In this document: one piece after another, positions 55,517 through 64,000 of the stretch
How positions within the stretch are numbered: the stretch's first letter is position 1
How the letters are laid out: the number at the start of each line of letters is the position of its first letter
DNA from: Acinetobacter brisouioides
GTDB taxonomy: Bacteria; Pseudomonadota; Gammaproteobacteria; Pseudomonadales; Moraxellaceae
Direction of reading: 5' to 3'
DNA: 64,000 nt
Assembly: GCF_004331075.1 (NCBI RefSeq)
Contig: NZ_SJNX01000006.1
Coordinates: forward strand, 186,001 to 250,000
The notes under the pieces: model-generated
Told to the model about the DNA's origin: nothing
The model's database searches: none
Seen by the model: only the letters and a program-made list of their open reading frames with translations
Made by a program: the position numbers and the translations under genes

Positions 55517-56992
55517 ATGTCATACCAGCAGTTATATATCAATGGTCAGTGGCTTAGCCCGAAAAATGGGCAAACTTTTAGCAGTATTGATCCGAGCAAT
55601 GAACAGGAAATTGCCCAAGTTGCGGCGGCATCGGTTGAAGATGCTGAATTTGCTGTCCAAGCTGCTCGACAGGCATTTGATCAAACTGACTGGGCAAATC
55701 AGCCTAAGCAACGTGCAGCATACTTGCGTGCGATAGCCCAAGAAATCCGTAACCAGTTAGATGCACTCGCTGAGTTAGAAGTCCGTGATAATGGCAAGCC
55801 TTTGCCTGAGGCAGTTTGGGATATTCAAGATGCTGCAGGCTGCTTTGACTTTTATGCGGACTTGGCAGAACAACTTGATCCCAACCATGAAGAAAATATC
55901 CCGCTTGCTGATGAACGCTTTAACAGTGTCGTGCGTAAAGAAGCCGTGGGCGTAGCATGTGCGATTATTCCTTGGAACTATCCACTCCTGATGGCAGCAT
56001 GGAAGGTTGCACCCGCACTTGCCGCAGGTTGCACATTGATTTTAAAACCTGCCGAAGCCACTTCATTAACTGCGATTGAACTGGGGCGGATTGCTGAAAA
56101 AGTCGATTTGCCAGCAGGAGTGTTGAATGTTGTCACAGGCATTGGTAGTGAAATCGGGCCATATTTAACTGCTCACCCTGAAATTGACAAGGTTGCTTTT
56201 ACGGGGAGTGTGCCTGTGGGCAAGCAGATCATGCAATCGGCAGCGCATAACGTCAAAAACTTAAGTCTGGAACTGGGTGGAAAATCAGCCTTTATTATTT
56301 TCTCTGATAGTGATCTTGATGCGGCCGTGGAATGGATCATGTTTGGCATTTTCTGGAATCAGGGGCAAGTGTGTTCGGCAACTTCACGAGTACTAGTTCA
56401 ACAGGAAATTTACCCTGAATTATTGCAACGCCTAAGTGTTGCTGCGCAAAAAATCAAAATTGGCAATGGTTTGGATGCCGATGTCAAACTCGGCCCATTG
56501 GTCAATGCCAAGCAGTATCAACAAGTGATGCAGGCAATTCGACAAGGGCAAGCGGATGGCGTGCAATTGCTCAGTGGCGGGCAGCGTCCTGCACATCTTG
56601 CACAAGGCTATTATGTCGAACCCACTATTTTTGTGGATGTGCCATTAGAACATCCGCTATGGACAGATGAAATTTTTGGCCCTGTAGTCGCTATTCGTGC
56701 TTTTCAACATGAGCAAGAAGCGATTCAACTTGCCAATAATTCCATTTTTGGTTTGGCAGGTGCGGTAATGTCGAAAGACTTGGCTCGTTGCCAACGGGTG
56801 GCACGTAAACTACGCGCAGGGATTATCTGGATTAACTGCTCACAACCAACTTTTACCGAAGCCCCGTGGGGTGGTTATAAGCAAAGTGGAATTGGGCGTG
56901 AGTTGGGGATTTGGGGGTTAGAAAATTACTTTGAAATCAAGCAGATAACCAGCTATAGTAGTGACCAGCCTTGGGGATGGTACACTTCCTGA
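55517..56992 (+). CDS. Aldehyde dehydrogenase, aminoaldehyde/betaine-aldehyde type
   Basis: 491 residues from ATG 55517 behind AGGATAGTG; GTG 55514 is also in frame. NAD(P)-dependent oxidation of aldehydes: PWNYPLLMAAWKVAPALAAG, FTGSVPVGK, the general-base glutamate in LELGGKS and the catalytic cysteine in NQGQVCSATSR. The C-terminal end QPWGWYTS is the hallmark of ALDH10/aminoaldehyde dehydrogenases, which oxidise betaine aldehyde or omega-aminoaldehydes from polyamines. No choline or polyamine genes adjoin, so the substrate is open. Confidence 0.9.
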   Translation: MSYQQLYINGQWLSPKNGQTFSSIDPSNEQEIAQVAAASVEDAEFAVQAARQAFDQTDWANQPKQRAAYLRAIAQEIRNQLDALAELEVRDNGKPLPEAVWDIQDAAGCFDFYADLAEQLDPNHEENIPLADERFNSVVRKEAVGVACAIIPWNYPLLMAAWKVAPALAAGCTLILKPAEATSLTAIELGRIAEKVDLPAGVLNVVTGIGSEIGPYLTAHPEIDKVAFTGSVPVGKQIMQSAAHNVKNLSLELGGKSAFIIFSDSDLDAAVEWIMFGIFWNQGQVCSATSRVLVQQEIYPELLQRLSVAAQKIKIGNGLDADVKLGPLVNAKQYQQVMQAIRQGQADGVQLLSGGQRPAHLAQGYYVEPTIFVDVPLEHPLWTDEIFGPVVAIRAFQHEQEAIQLANNSIFGLAGAVMSKDLARCQRVARKLRAGIIWINCSQPTFTEAPWGGYKQSGIGRELGIWGLENYFEIKQITSYSSDQPWGWYTS

Positions 56993-57074
56993 CATTGCGT
57001 TTCCTGACTCTAAAAATATTCAGGAAACCTAAGGCTAGACATATATTTTCACGCAATAGGCTTTTTTTCATCAG

Positions 57075-57150
57075 CCCCTTTTTTCTCTTGCATTTTATTG
57101 AAAAATATTTCAATTTTTGCTGAGGAATAAAAATAAAGAAGGGGCGAGCA
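57075..57150. repeat. Upstream repeat, copy 1
   Basis: Contains ATTGAAAAATATTTCAAT (57097-57114), a near-palindrome, followed by TTTTGCTGAGGAATAAAAAT. The element matches copies at 59340 and 61100, sharing the T-rich lead, the TTTCAATYTT core and the following CTNAG...AAAATAA. It precedes the first of two paralogous cyclases. Confidence 0.65.
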
Positions 57151-57391
57151 ATGATGAAACAAGCCTAATGTGGTGAATGCTCTCGTGGCAGTGCATGAAA
57201 TTTTAAATGCCTAAATGGTATTTTGTTATTGTTTAAAATTTCTACACAATATTCTGTTTTCCAAGGCTAATCATGCCTTTTAAAATAGTTTTTAAAAATA
57301 GACCTAGATAATGAATATATATTTTACTTATTAATTTTTAAGCTATATTATTTCATAATAGAAAAAATGATGAATTCATGACTGATATAAA

Positions 57392-58957
57392 ATGACCTTT
57401 AAAAAATTCATTTATTCACTAGATTTGAACTTACGAAAGTTGATTTTGTATCTTTCGATTTTTAGTGTCGTGAGTTTATTTATTGTGTCTTTAATCGTGA
57501 GCTATTATATAGAAAAGCATGAGCTTTTACATAATGCTTTATCGGTTAATGCAGAGTATGCTGCTAAAATTGCCAATAGCTCAGACAGTCATTTTAAGAT
57601 GATGCAAAAGGAGTTGGCATATAGTGCGGAAATTTTAGGAAAAAACTTTAATAATCAAAAATATATGCAAAATGAGGTCGAGCGTTTAAAGTATCAGTCC
57701 AATTATTTCAATAGCGTAACTATTTCCGATCAAGATGGTAAATTTTTAAGTTTTGCACCATTAAAATTAAATTTTCAAAAAAATAAAGTGAATAGAAGTT
57801 TAGGATTTAAACTCTCTTTAGAGAAAAAAGCTCCGGTTATTTCTTCACCCTATTATGGTACAAGTAAAAATTTATTAATTTTTATCTCACACCCTATTTT
57901 TGATGAGAAACGTCATTATTTAGGATTTATTGGAGCAACTATTTATTTAAAACATGACAATATTTTAAATAAAATGCTTTCTGGTCATTATGGCTATAGG
58001 CATAACTATATGTATGTGGTTGATAAAAATCAATATATATTATTTCATCCTGATGTTAATAAAATTGGCCAATTATCCAATATTAATGTTCAAAACCTTG
58101 CGATTAAAAATCGTGGTGAGATTCGCTTGAAAGATGAGCATTGGCATGAATGGCTAGCAGGTTTTGCGCGTATTCCAACTACAGGCTGGATGGTGATTTC
58201 TCAACAACCTGCGAGTGAACTACTTAAAGAAACCAGTAATACAGTTTATGAAATGCTGGTGGGAATGTTACTATTTTATATCCTGATTTTCTTTGTTATC
58301 TGGCAAATATCCTATTTGATTTCAAGTCCTTTGTCTTTATTGGCAAACATGGCAAGTAATCTACATCAACCAGATATTGATGCGAATATTGAACGTATTA
58401 ATCCTTGGTTTGTTGAGGTACTTAAGTTCAAAAATTCATTGTTAATAAGCTCAAAACATTTTAAGGAAACTATTTCAGAACTTAAATTATATATTCATAC
58501 TGATCCACTCACCCATTTATATAATCGACGTGGTATGGGCTTGTCTGTTGCTCATTTCATTGAAAAAAGCATTCCGTTTGCAGTCATCTCGATTGATATC
58601 GATTATTTCAAGAAAATTAATGACGCTTTTGGGCATGACCAAGGTGACTTGGTTTTAAAAGAAATTGCAGGCTATATCCGTTCTAATTTCCGTGATGAAG
58701 ATATTTGTTGTCGTAGTGGGGGTGAAGAATTTGTGGTTTTGGCTGCCCGATTGAAATTGGAAAATGCTGTAAAGTTGGCAGAGCACTTACGTAAAAAAAT
58801 TGAAAGCACATCAATGCCTTTGGTTGGTAAAGTCACAATTTCTATTGGTATTTCACACTGGTCAGCCACTTCACAAAATATAAAAACTGTCTTTAAACGT
58901 GCGGATGAGTGCTTATATAATGCTAAAGCCGATGGGCGAAATTGTACTCGTTTTTAG
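57392..58957 (+). CDS. dCache-like membrane diguanylate cyclase (copy 1)
   Basis: 521 residues: a membrane helix near 20-40, a periplasmic double-Cache-like domain (VTISDQDGKFLSFAP, PYYGTSKNLLIFISHPIFDE, NYMYVVDKNQYILFHPD, GFARIPTTGWMVISQQP), a second helix (about 285-310), a linker and a cyclase domain with GGEEF and an RDED inhibition site five residues before. It should make c-di-GMP in response to a small external ligand. It is paralogous to the next gene over its whole length; tandem duplication is evident. Start ATG 57392 is ordinary. Confidence 0.88.
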   Translation: MTFKKFIYSLDLNLRKLILYLSIFSVVSLFIVSLIVSYYIEKHELLHNALSVNAEYAAKIANSSDSHFKMMQKELAYSAEILGKNFNNQKYMQNEVERLKYQSNYFNSVTISDQDGKFLSFAPLKLNFQKNKVNRSLGFKLSLEKKAPVISSPYYGTSKNLLIFISHPIFDEKRHYLGFIGATIYLKHDNILNKMLSGHYGYRHNYMYVVDKNQYILFHPDVNKIGQLSNINVQNLAIKNRGEIRLKDEHWHEWLAGFARIPTTGWMVISQQPASELLKETSNTVYEMLVGMLLFYILIFFVIWQISYLISSPLSLLANMASNLHQPDIDANIERINPWFVEVLKFKNSLLISSKHFKETISELKLYIHTDPLTHLYNRRGMGLSVAHFIEKSIPFAVISIDIDYFKKINDAFGHDQGDLVLKEIAGYIRSNFRDEDICCRSGGEEFVVLAARLKLENAVKLAEHLRKKIESTSMPLVGKVTISIGISHWSATSQNIKTVFKRADECLYNAKADGRNCTRF

Positions 58958-59506
58958 AGTTGAAAAATACTTAGATGATGTGATTAAAAAATAAGTTTAT
59001 ATAAGTTTTTCTATTGCATTTGATCTAAATTTTAGATTTCAAATAGTTTTAATTTTAAAATGATAATATAAACCATGATGAAAAATGCCTATTGTAAAAA
59101 CCATAAAAAAATTATGATAATATTTTTATCCCTAAACCTAACATCTAAATATCAAACGATATATAACTAAAATCTAAAGATCGTAGCGCAGAAATATTTT
59201 CAAAAAATTCCATTTCATAAAATTTTTGGTGTGGCACTAAATTAAATCATTAGTTATAGTCTATATTTATATAAAATTATAAAAATGTGATTTTATTCTC
59301 ATTTTGTAGATTTATATATACTGTAGCTTCATTTTATATGGCTATTTTTCTCTTACAGCTCATTGAAATATATTTCAATCTTACTTAGTAAGAAAAATAA
59401 ACAGAGCGTAAACGATGAAGTAAAATAAATTGATATATTTCTTTTGATTATTATTTGCGTTTAATCGTATAATTATTTCAATCAAATTTGAAGTAATCCA
59501 TGTGTA
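58958..59506. repeat. Spacer with upstream repeat, copy 2
   Basis: 549 bp, very AT-rich. ATTGAAATATATTTCAAT (59362-59379) is a perfect palindrome in the second copy of the repeat (59340-59415), 128 bp before the second cyclase. It is probably a binding site for a regulator of the cyclase genes. The rest shows no gene. Confidence 0.6.
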
Positions 59507-61078
59507 ATGTGGCTAAGAAAAATTGTTTACTCACTTAATTTAGACCTGAGAAAACTTATTCTGTTTCTCGCTGCATTTAGCGTTTTTAGCTTATTTATTG
59601 CTTCATTACTTGTCAGTTATTATGTTCAGAAAAAAGAGCTGATACAAAATGCATTATCAGTCAATCTAGAATATGCTCAAAAAATCGCCAATGGAACGAA
59701 CAGCCACTTTTCCATTATGCAGCATGAACTCGCTTATAGTGCCGCCTTGCTAGGACAGGATTTTAATAATGCTCAGCTACGTCAAACTGAAGTTGATCGC
59801 CTGAAGTATCAATCGAATTATTTTAATAGTGTATTGATCTCCGATAGCACAGGGCGTTTTTTGAGCTATGCACCAGCTCAGTTAAAAATCAATACAAATG
59901 TGGTGAATCATACTTTAGGCGTAACATCCTCACTGCAAAAGAAAGCAGCATTTATTAGTTCGCCTTATTATTCGATTAAAAATAATCTCATCATTTTTAT
60001 TTCACAGCCGATTTTTGATCAGCAGCATCGTTATTTGGGATTTATAGCGGCTTCAATTTATTTAAAGCAAGACAATATTTTAAATCAGATGCTTGCCAGC
60101 AAATATGGTTATAAGAAAAATTATATGTATGTCATGGATAGTTCCAGAAGAATTATTTTTCATCCCAATGGAAAGCGTATAGGTGACACTGTAAAAAATA
60201 ATACGGGTCTGGATGCGATGACCCAAAATAAACAAGGCTCCATCCGTTTGATCAATAGTCTAGGAATCGATAACTTGGCAGGATTTGCCCTGGTTCCCTC
60301 AACCAATTGGATTGTGGTATCACAACAGCCAACACATGAACTTTTGGATCAGGCCAATAAAATCATTTATAAGATTTTATTTTGTATGTCATTGTTTTAT
60401 ATTGTTATTTTTTTAATTATTTGGCGGGTCGCTTATCTCATTTCTAACCCGCTCTCTGATTTGGCCAAAATGGCAAGTGATCTTAGCCATCCTGAAATAG
60501 ATGAAAAAATTAAACAGGTTGAGCCGTGGTTTGTCGAGGTATTGAAGTTTAAAATTTCCTTGTTGCTCAGTTCACAATATTTTAAACAAACGATTAACGA
60601 GCTAAATTATCATGTGAATACTGACCCGCTCACAGGTTTATATAATCGTCGTGGTATGGATCTGTTTATTGGGGATTTGGTAAAAACCAATACTGAGTTT
60701 GCAGTTATTTTTATTGATATTGATCATTTTAAAAAGATTAATGACACCTTTGGACATGATAAAGGTGATCTCGTACTCAAAGAGTTGGCTGCTTATATTA
60801 AATCGAATTTCCGTAGTGATGATGTATGCTGTCGAATAGGGGGGGAAGAATTTGTGGTACTTGCTCCAATTTTTGATTTGGATTTTAGCTATTCTTTAGC
60901 AGAAAATTTGAGAAAAAGCCTAGAAAATCATCAAATTGATCTTGTTGGCACAATTACTGTATCGATCGGGATCGCATATTGGCCATTAAGTTCAAAAAAT
61001 GTAGAAACAGTATTTAAAATTGCCGATCAGAATTTATATCGCGCTAAAAATGAAGGACGTAACTGTATTCGGATATAG
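59507..61078 (+). CDS. dCache-like membrane diguanylate cyclase (copy 2)
   Basis: 523 residues, same layout as copy 1 and very similar throughout (MWLRKIVYSLNLDLRKLILFLAAFSV versus MTFKKFIYSLDLNLRKLILYLSIFSV at the start). GGEEF is intact with an RSDD inhibition site. Sensor-domain differences (for example KLISDSTGRFLSYAP and NSLGIDNLAGFALVPSTN) suggest a changed ligand preference. ATG 59507 lies close behind a stop-rich leader without a clear ribosome site. The tandem pair suggests recent expansion of a signalling input. Confidence 0.88.
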   Translation: MWLRKIVYSLNLDLRKLILFLAAFSVFSLFIASLLVSYYVQKKELIQNALSVNLEYAQKIANGTNSHFSIMQHELAYSAALLGQDFNNAQLRQTEVDRLKYQSNYFNSVLISDSTGRFLSYAPAQLKINTNVVNHTLGVTSSLQKKAAFISSPYYSIKNNLIIFISQPIFDQQHRYLGFIAASIYLKQDNILNQMLASKYGYKKNYMYVMDSSRRIIFHPNGKRIGDTVKNNTGLDAMTQNKQGSIRLINSLGIDNLAGFALVPSTNWIVVSQQPTHELLDQANKIIYKILFCMSLFYIVIFLIIWRVAYLISNPLSDLAKMASDLSHPEIDEKIKQVEPWFVEVLKFKISLLLSSQYFKQTINELNYHVNTDPLTGLYNRRGMDLFIGDLVKTNTEFAVIFIDIDHFKKINDTFGHDKGDLVLKELAAYIKSNFRSDDVCCRIGGEEFVVLAPIFDLDFSYSLAENLRKSLENHQIDLVGTITVSIGIAYWPLSSKNVETVFKIADQNLYRAKNEGRNCIRI

Positions 61079-61360
61079 TTTAAATCAATCGGCTTCTTGC
61101 ATCAGTCCATTTTATTTCCCTTATGCTATTCTGAAAATAGATTTCAATTTTACTCAGCAAAAAATAATGGGAGATATATCATGAGGAAAGGGGGCTAACG
61201 AACAGATATTGCATATTTCTCCTATCAGATTCAGGATGTATTTTCCTGCCCTATACTTCCTATTGTTATAGAAGGCTAAATACTCACTCAACCATATATA
61301 TTCAAAAACCATTCGGATTCACAGAGCTAAGCCTATTGTTTTACATGGATTTTTTTGAGT
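61079..61360. repeat. Region with upstream repeat, copy 3 (no cyclase follows)
   Basis: CTGAAAATAGATTTCAAT (61131-61148) followed by TTACTCAGCAAAAAATAAT is the third copy of the repeat. It stands between the second cyclase and the converging ogt-like gene, with no cyclase after it; either a third paralog was lost or the repeat marks the duplication boundary. Confidence 0.55.
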
Positions 61361-62197
61361 TTATGGCTGTTGCTGTGCAGCTTCCCATGCAATGATGGCA
61401 GTTTTACGGGTGATGCCCCAACGATAACCACCCAAGACACCAGATGCCTGAATCACTCGATGGCAAGGAATTAGGAATGCCACAGGATTGCGTCCAATGG
61501 CGGTGCCGACAGCACGCGAGGCTTTAGGCTGACCAATCTGCTGAGCAATACTGGCATAACTACATAGCGCACCTTGCGGAATTTTTAATAAACTTTCCCA
61601 AACCTTGAGTTGAAATTCACTAGCTTTTAAATGCAGTTTTAATTGTGGCAGGCTGGCTTCATTCTGCATAAAAATTGCCAGTGCCTGTTGCTGTTTGATC
61701 TCCTGTATCTGCTGGAAATCTGCATTTGGAAACTGTGTTTGTAACTGCTGTAGCGCAAGCGTTGAGCTGTCAAAACTTAAAGCGCAAATACCTTTTGCAG
61801 TTGATGCAATAAACGCTGCACCAAAGGGGGTATCATAGACCCAGTGTTTGATGGTGAGTTGCTTGCCGCCTTGTTGATACTCGGCAGGACTCATTCCTTC
61901 AATTTGAATAAATAAATCATGTAAGCGGCTGCTACTCGACAATCCAGTTGCATAAGTTGCTTCTAAAATGGCATTTTGGCTGCTGTGTTGCAGCACCTGT
62001 TTCGCATATGCCAGACTGGTATATTGTAAAAACTTTTTTGGACTGGTGCCTGCCCATTGACTAAATAAACGCTGAAAATGAGCAGGGCTTAAATGTACTT
62101 GTGCTGCAATTTCAGCAAGACTTGGTTGCTGCATAAAGTTTTTATGAATATATTCAATTGCTTGAGCAATACGCTGATAATCACGTTCGGTAGACAT
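61361..62197 (-). CDS. AraC-type HTH fused to O6-alkylguanine-DNA alkyltransferase (Ada-like)
   Basis: 278 residues from ATG 62197; upstream TTG 62218 is possible. The first about 100 residues are an AraC helix-turn-helix (QPSLAEIAAQVHLSPAHFQRLFSQWAGTSPKKFL). The C-terminal part has LKASEFQLKVWESLLKIPQG, AVGTAIGRNP and the active-site IPCHRV, whose cysteine accepts alkyl groups from DNA. The Ada N-terminal zinc/phosphotriester domain is absent, so this matches the AraC-Ogt fusion type. It repairs alkylation damage and may regulate itself. Confidence 0.92.
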   Translation of the reverse strand: MSTERDYQRIAQAIEYIHKNFMQQPSLAEIAAQVHLSPAHFQRLFSQWAGTSPKKFLQYTSLAYAKQVLQHSSQNAILEATYATGLSSSSRLHDLFIQIEGMSPAEYQQGGKQLTIKHWVYDTPFGAAFIASTAKGICALSFDSSTLALQQLQTQFPNADFQQIQEIKQQQALAIFMQNEASLPQLKLHLKASEFQLKVWESLLKIPQGALCSYASIAQQIGQPKASRAVGTAIGRNPVAFLIPCHRVIQASGVLGGYRWGITRKTAIIAWEAAQQQP

Positions 62198-62380
62198 AAG
62201 CAAACTCAAGTTAAACAAAATCTACCTTAACAAGTTGTGAATAAAAAATAAATCCAAATCATGCTCAACTTCAAGCACCTTACTGACACAGTGATATATG
62301 ACTTTTAACAGATTGAAATAATAAGAAATACTTATCAATTTGGTCTAATTTATTTCGTTGAAAAAAACTTGATCAAGCCA

Positions 62381-62980
62381 TTAAATTTGTCCAATCAAAC
62401 GCTGAATAATAATTTGAATGTATTTGTTTAGATCATCTTTAAAAATCATATATTGCAGAGCTAAACCGTAACTTAATGAAATAATTTCCAAGATTTTTGC
62501 TTCAAGCTGTTCTGCGTCAACTTGCTTGTAGTGTGAGAAAAGTTGAATCAAGATTTTAGCAATTTGTTCGTGATGAGTTTGCCAAACTTGTTTATATTCA
62601 GCAGCGAAACTTTCTTCACGTGCTGCATACAGCTGTAGTTCGATTGAAATCTTTAACCACTCATCATTTTGAAAAAAGTCAGTCAGCCAGAGTTCAAGTT
62701 TTTCTAGCAATGAATCAAAATCCGAATCGATTTGAGTCATTATTTTTTGTAATTGAGCATTTTCCTTTTCAAACTGACTGTTCATAAGCGTGAGTAAGAA
62801 CTCTTCTTTATGACTAAAATTCGAGTAAAAAGCACCTTGAGTATATCCCGCATATTTTGAGATATTTCTGATAGATACAGCGCTATATCCTTGCTCAGAA
62901 ATCAAATGAAATCCTGCATTGATTAAGTGTAATCGAGTCTGTATCTGTTTCTCATCACGAGATATTTTAGCGTGTTCCAT
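62381..62980 (-). CDS. TetR-family regulator
   Basis: 199 residues. QTRLHLINAGFHLISEQGYSAVSIRNISKYAGYTQGAFYSNFSHKEEF is a complete TetR DNA-binding domain; the rest is a helical ligand domain. It is divergent from an NAD(P)H-dependent oxidoreductase gene. Two copies of a palindromic sequence fill the gap, so it most likely represses both genes. Its inducer is probably a quinone or similar electrophile. Confidence 0.9.
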   Translation of the reverse strand: MEHAKISRDEKQIQTRLHLINAGFHLISEQGYSAVSIRNISKYAGYTQGAFYSNFSHKEEFLLTLMNSQFEKENAQLQKIMTQIDSDFDSLLEKLELWLTDFFQNDEWLKISIELQLYAAREESFAAEYKQVWQTHHEQIAKILIQLFSHYKQVDAEQLEAKILEIISLSYGLALQYMIFKDDLNKYIQIIIQRLIGQI

Positions 62981-62994
62981 AACTGTGTTTAGAT

Positions 62995-63072
62995 TTTAAA
63001 TATCACTTGCTATCTTAAATTTTATGCGATAAGTTTGCCATCTATATTTCAAATACCACTTGATATCTGAAA
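62995..63072. promoter_or_regulatory. Two operator-like repeats between tetR and oxidoreductase
   Basis: TTTAAATATCACTTGCTATC (62995-63014) and TTTCAAATACCACTTGATATC (63047-63067) are direct copies of a partly symmetric sequence, 52 bp apart centre to centre. The second is near-palindromic from 63047 to 63072. They bracket both promoters, the expected layout for TetR control. Confidence 0.6.
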
Positions 63073-63100
63073 TTATAATTTTAAAAATTTAGAGAAAATT

Positions 63101-63700
63101 ATGAATGCTTCAACTTCAATAAGAAAAATCGTCGTGATCAATGGTCATCCTTCAGTAACCAGTTTTAATCATGCATTGGTACAGGCTTATGCTGATTCGG
63201 CTGCTGAACAAGGTGTATGGGTTGATGTAATTGAAATAGGTCAATTGAATTTTGACCCAAATTTAAAATATGGCTATGAAAAAAGAATGAATTTAGAGCC
63301 TGATTTGGTTGAGGCTTGGAGAAAAATCATGGAGGCTGATCATCTTGTCTGGATTTTTCCTGTTTGGTGGGGAGGGCTTCCTGCGATTACAAAAGGTTTT
63401 ATTGACCGTGTTTTTCTGCCTTCTATGGCATTTAGTTATTACGATAAAAGCAATCGGATTCGCGGGCATCTACAAAATAAAACAGCCCGAATTGTGACGA
63501 CCTTAGACCAATCAGGTTGGACTTATAAATGGTATTTTGGAGAGCCAAGCACTCGGCAGCTTAAACAAGCAACCTTACAATTTTGTGGCGTTAAAAAAGT
63601 CAAAACTCATTATATGGGTTCGATCCGTGGATCAAGCGCTACTCAACGGGAAAAATGGTTACAGTCTATTGTAAAAATGGCACAGCAGGATGGTCAGTAG
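63101..63700 (+). CDS. NAD(P)H-dependent flavodoxin-fold oxidoreductase (quinone reductase-like)
   Basis: 199 residues: IVVINGHPSVTSFNHALVQAY (FMN phosphate loop), DHLVWIFPVWWGGLPAITKGFIDRVF (conserved flavin and substrate pocket) and LDQSGWTYKWYFGEPSTRQ. It matches the Flavodoxin_2/KefF-MdaB-like group that reduces quinones by two electrons. It is divergent from tetR, which probably represses it until an electrophile appears. A KefF role is unlikely, as no kefC is near. Confidence 0.87.
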   Translation: MNASTSIRKIVVINGHPSVTSFNHALVQAYADSAAEQGVWVDVIEIGQLNFDPNLKYGYEKRMNLEPDLVEAWRKIMEADHLVWIFPVWWGGLPAITKGFIDRVFLPSMAFSYYDKSNRIRGHLQNKTARIVTTLDQSGWTYKWYFGEPSTRQLKQATLQFCGVKKVKTHYMGSIRGSSATQREKWLQSIVKMAQQDGQ

Positions 63701-63763
63701 TTGTTGGCTAAAGTGTTGGCCGTTGATTGATAAAAAATTTCAAATAGCGTCTCGCAATTGTTT

Positions 63764-64000
63764 TCAATGAAAACAAATTTGATTTCGACCATTATTTTTT
63801 GCAATGTAAAGTCGCTTATCTGCGAGTTCCAATGTCTGCAGAAGTTGTGTATGGCTTTCTATTTCAGCAATTCCAAAGCTAACGGTCACGTCAATATAAT
63901 GCTCAGTAAATGACTGTTTTTCTATTCTATTGCGTATACGATCTGCGAGTTTTATGGTTGACGCATAGTTTGAACATTTAATCATGATGACAAATTCTTC
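63764..64000 (-). CDS. GGDEF-domain protein, C-terminal part (5' end beyond window)
   Basis: 79 codons read in from the right edge, beginning EEFVIMI, the end of a GG(E/D)EF motif. Then come VTVSFGIAEI and LADKRLYIAKNNGRNQICF, the final helix of a cyclase domain. The upstream part, including sensor and catalytic GG, lies outside the window. It is the sixth GGDEF or EAL gene in 64 kb. Confidence 0.9.
   Translation of the reverse strand, partial: EEFVIMIKCSNYASTIKLADRIRNRIEKQSFTEHYIDVTVSFGIAEIESHTQLLQTLELADKRLYIAKNNGRNQICFH

Overview
The window looks like DNA from Acinetobacter or a close Moraxellaceae relative. It is AT-rich, it carries a Rep_3-type plasmid initiator of the kind common in Acinetobacter, and its gene families (leucine degradation cluster, CIO-type bd oxidase with a DUF2474 peptide, IS3/IS481 remnants) fit that genus. 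This is inference from composition and family recognition; no database search was run.

Layout. 1-8.5 kb: a divergent TetR gene and a complete leucine/isovalerate degradation operon (isovaleryl-CoA dehydrogenase, both methylcrotonyl-CoA carboxylase subunits, methylglutaconyl-CoA hydratase, HMG-CoA lyase, and a two-subunit 3-oxoacid CoA-transferase for acetoacetate). 8.8-17.1 kb: three c-di-GMP genes: a PocR/PAS/GAF/GGDEF protein with a C-terminal hemerythrin domain, a divergent GAF-PAS-LOV-GGDEF-EAL protein, and a MASE1-GGDEF cyclase. 15-25.5 kb: an accessory patchwork of gene and IS remnants (antitoxin, IS3 and IS481 pieces, P-loop gene, TonB-receptor tail, degraded IS3) around an extra ribA, an azoR/SDR/TetR unit, a lipoprotein metallo-hydrolase and a LysR gene. 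25.7-29.6 kb: two-component system, COG4705-like membrane protein and PAP2 phosphatase. 29.8-31.7 kb: an IS6-type end, a recombinase remnant, a perfect 25-bp inverted repeat and fetAB-like export genes. 31.7-36.3 kb: cupin pseudogene, hydrolase, aldo/keto reductase, LysR and SDR.

36.5-42.1 kb is a complete plasmid-type replicon: serine recombinase, 25 perfect tandem octamers, a ribbon-helix-helix-like protein plus ParA, a DnaA box, AT-rich direct repeats, six 22-bp iterons, the Rep gene, and downstream an array of about seven 157-bp repeats, each carrying an iteron-like core and octamer-like palindromes. The window is therefore probably part of a large plasmid or chromid, or a chromosome with an integrated plasmid. 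No conjugation genes are visible.

43.5-64 kb: a CIO-type cytochrome bd operon with a coupled leader ORF, a small HTH gene, a CMD and a rhodanese protein, a four-gene GTPase/roadblock operon that resembles actinobacterial conservons, TSUP permease/LysR, a TonB receptor, an aminoaldehyde-type dehydrogenase, two tandem dCache-like GGDEF paralogs bounded by three copies of an upstream repeat, an Ada-like methyltransferase, a TetR/oxidoreductase pair, and a GGDEF gene running off the right edge. Six c-di-GMP genes in 64 kb is a notable concentration.
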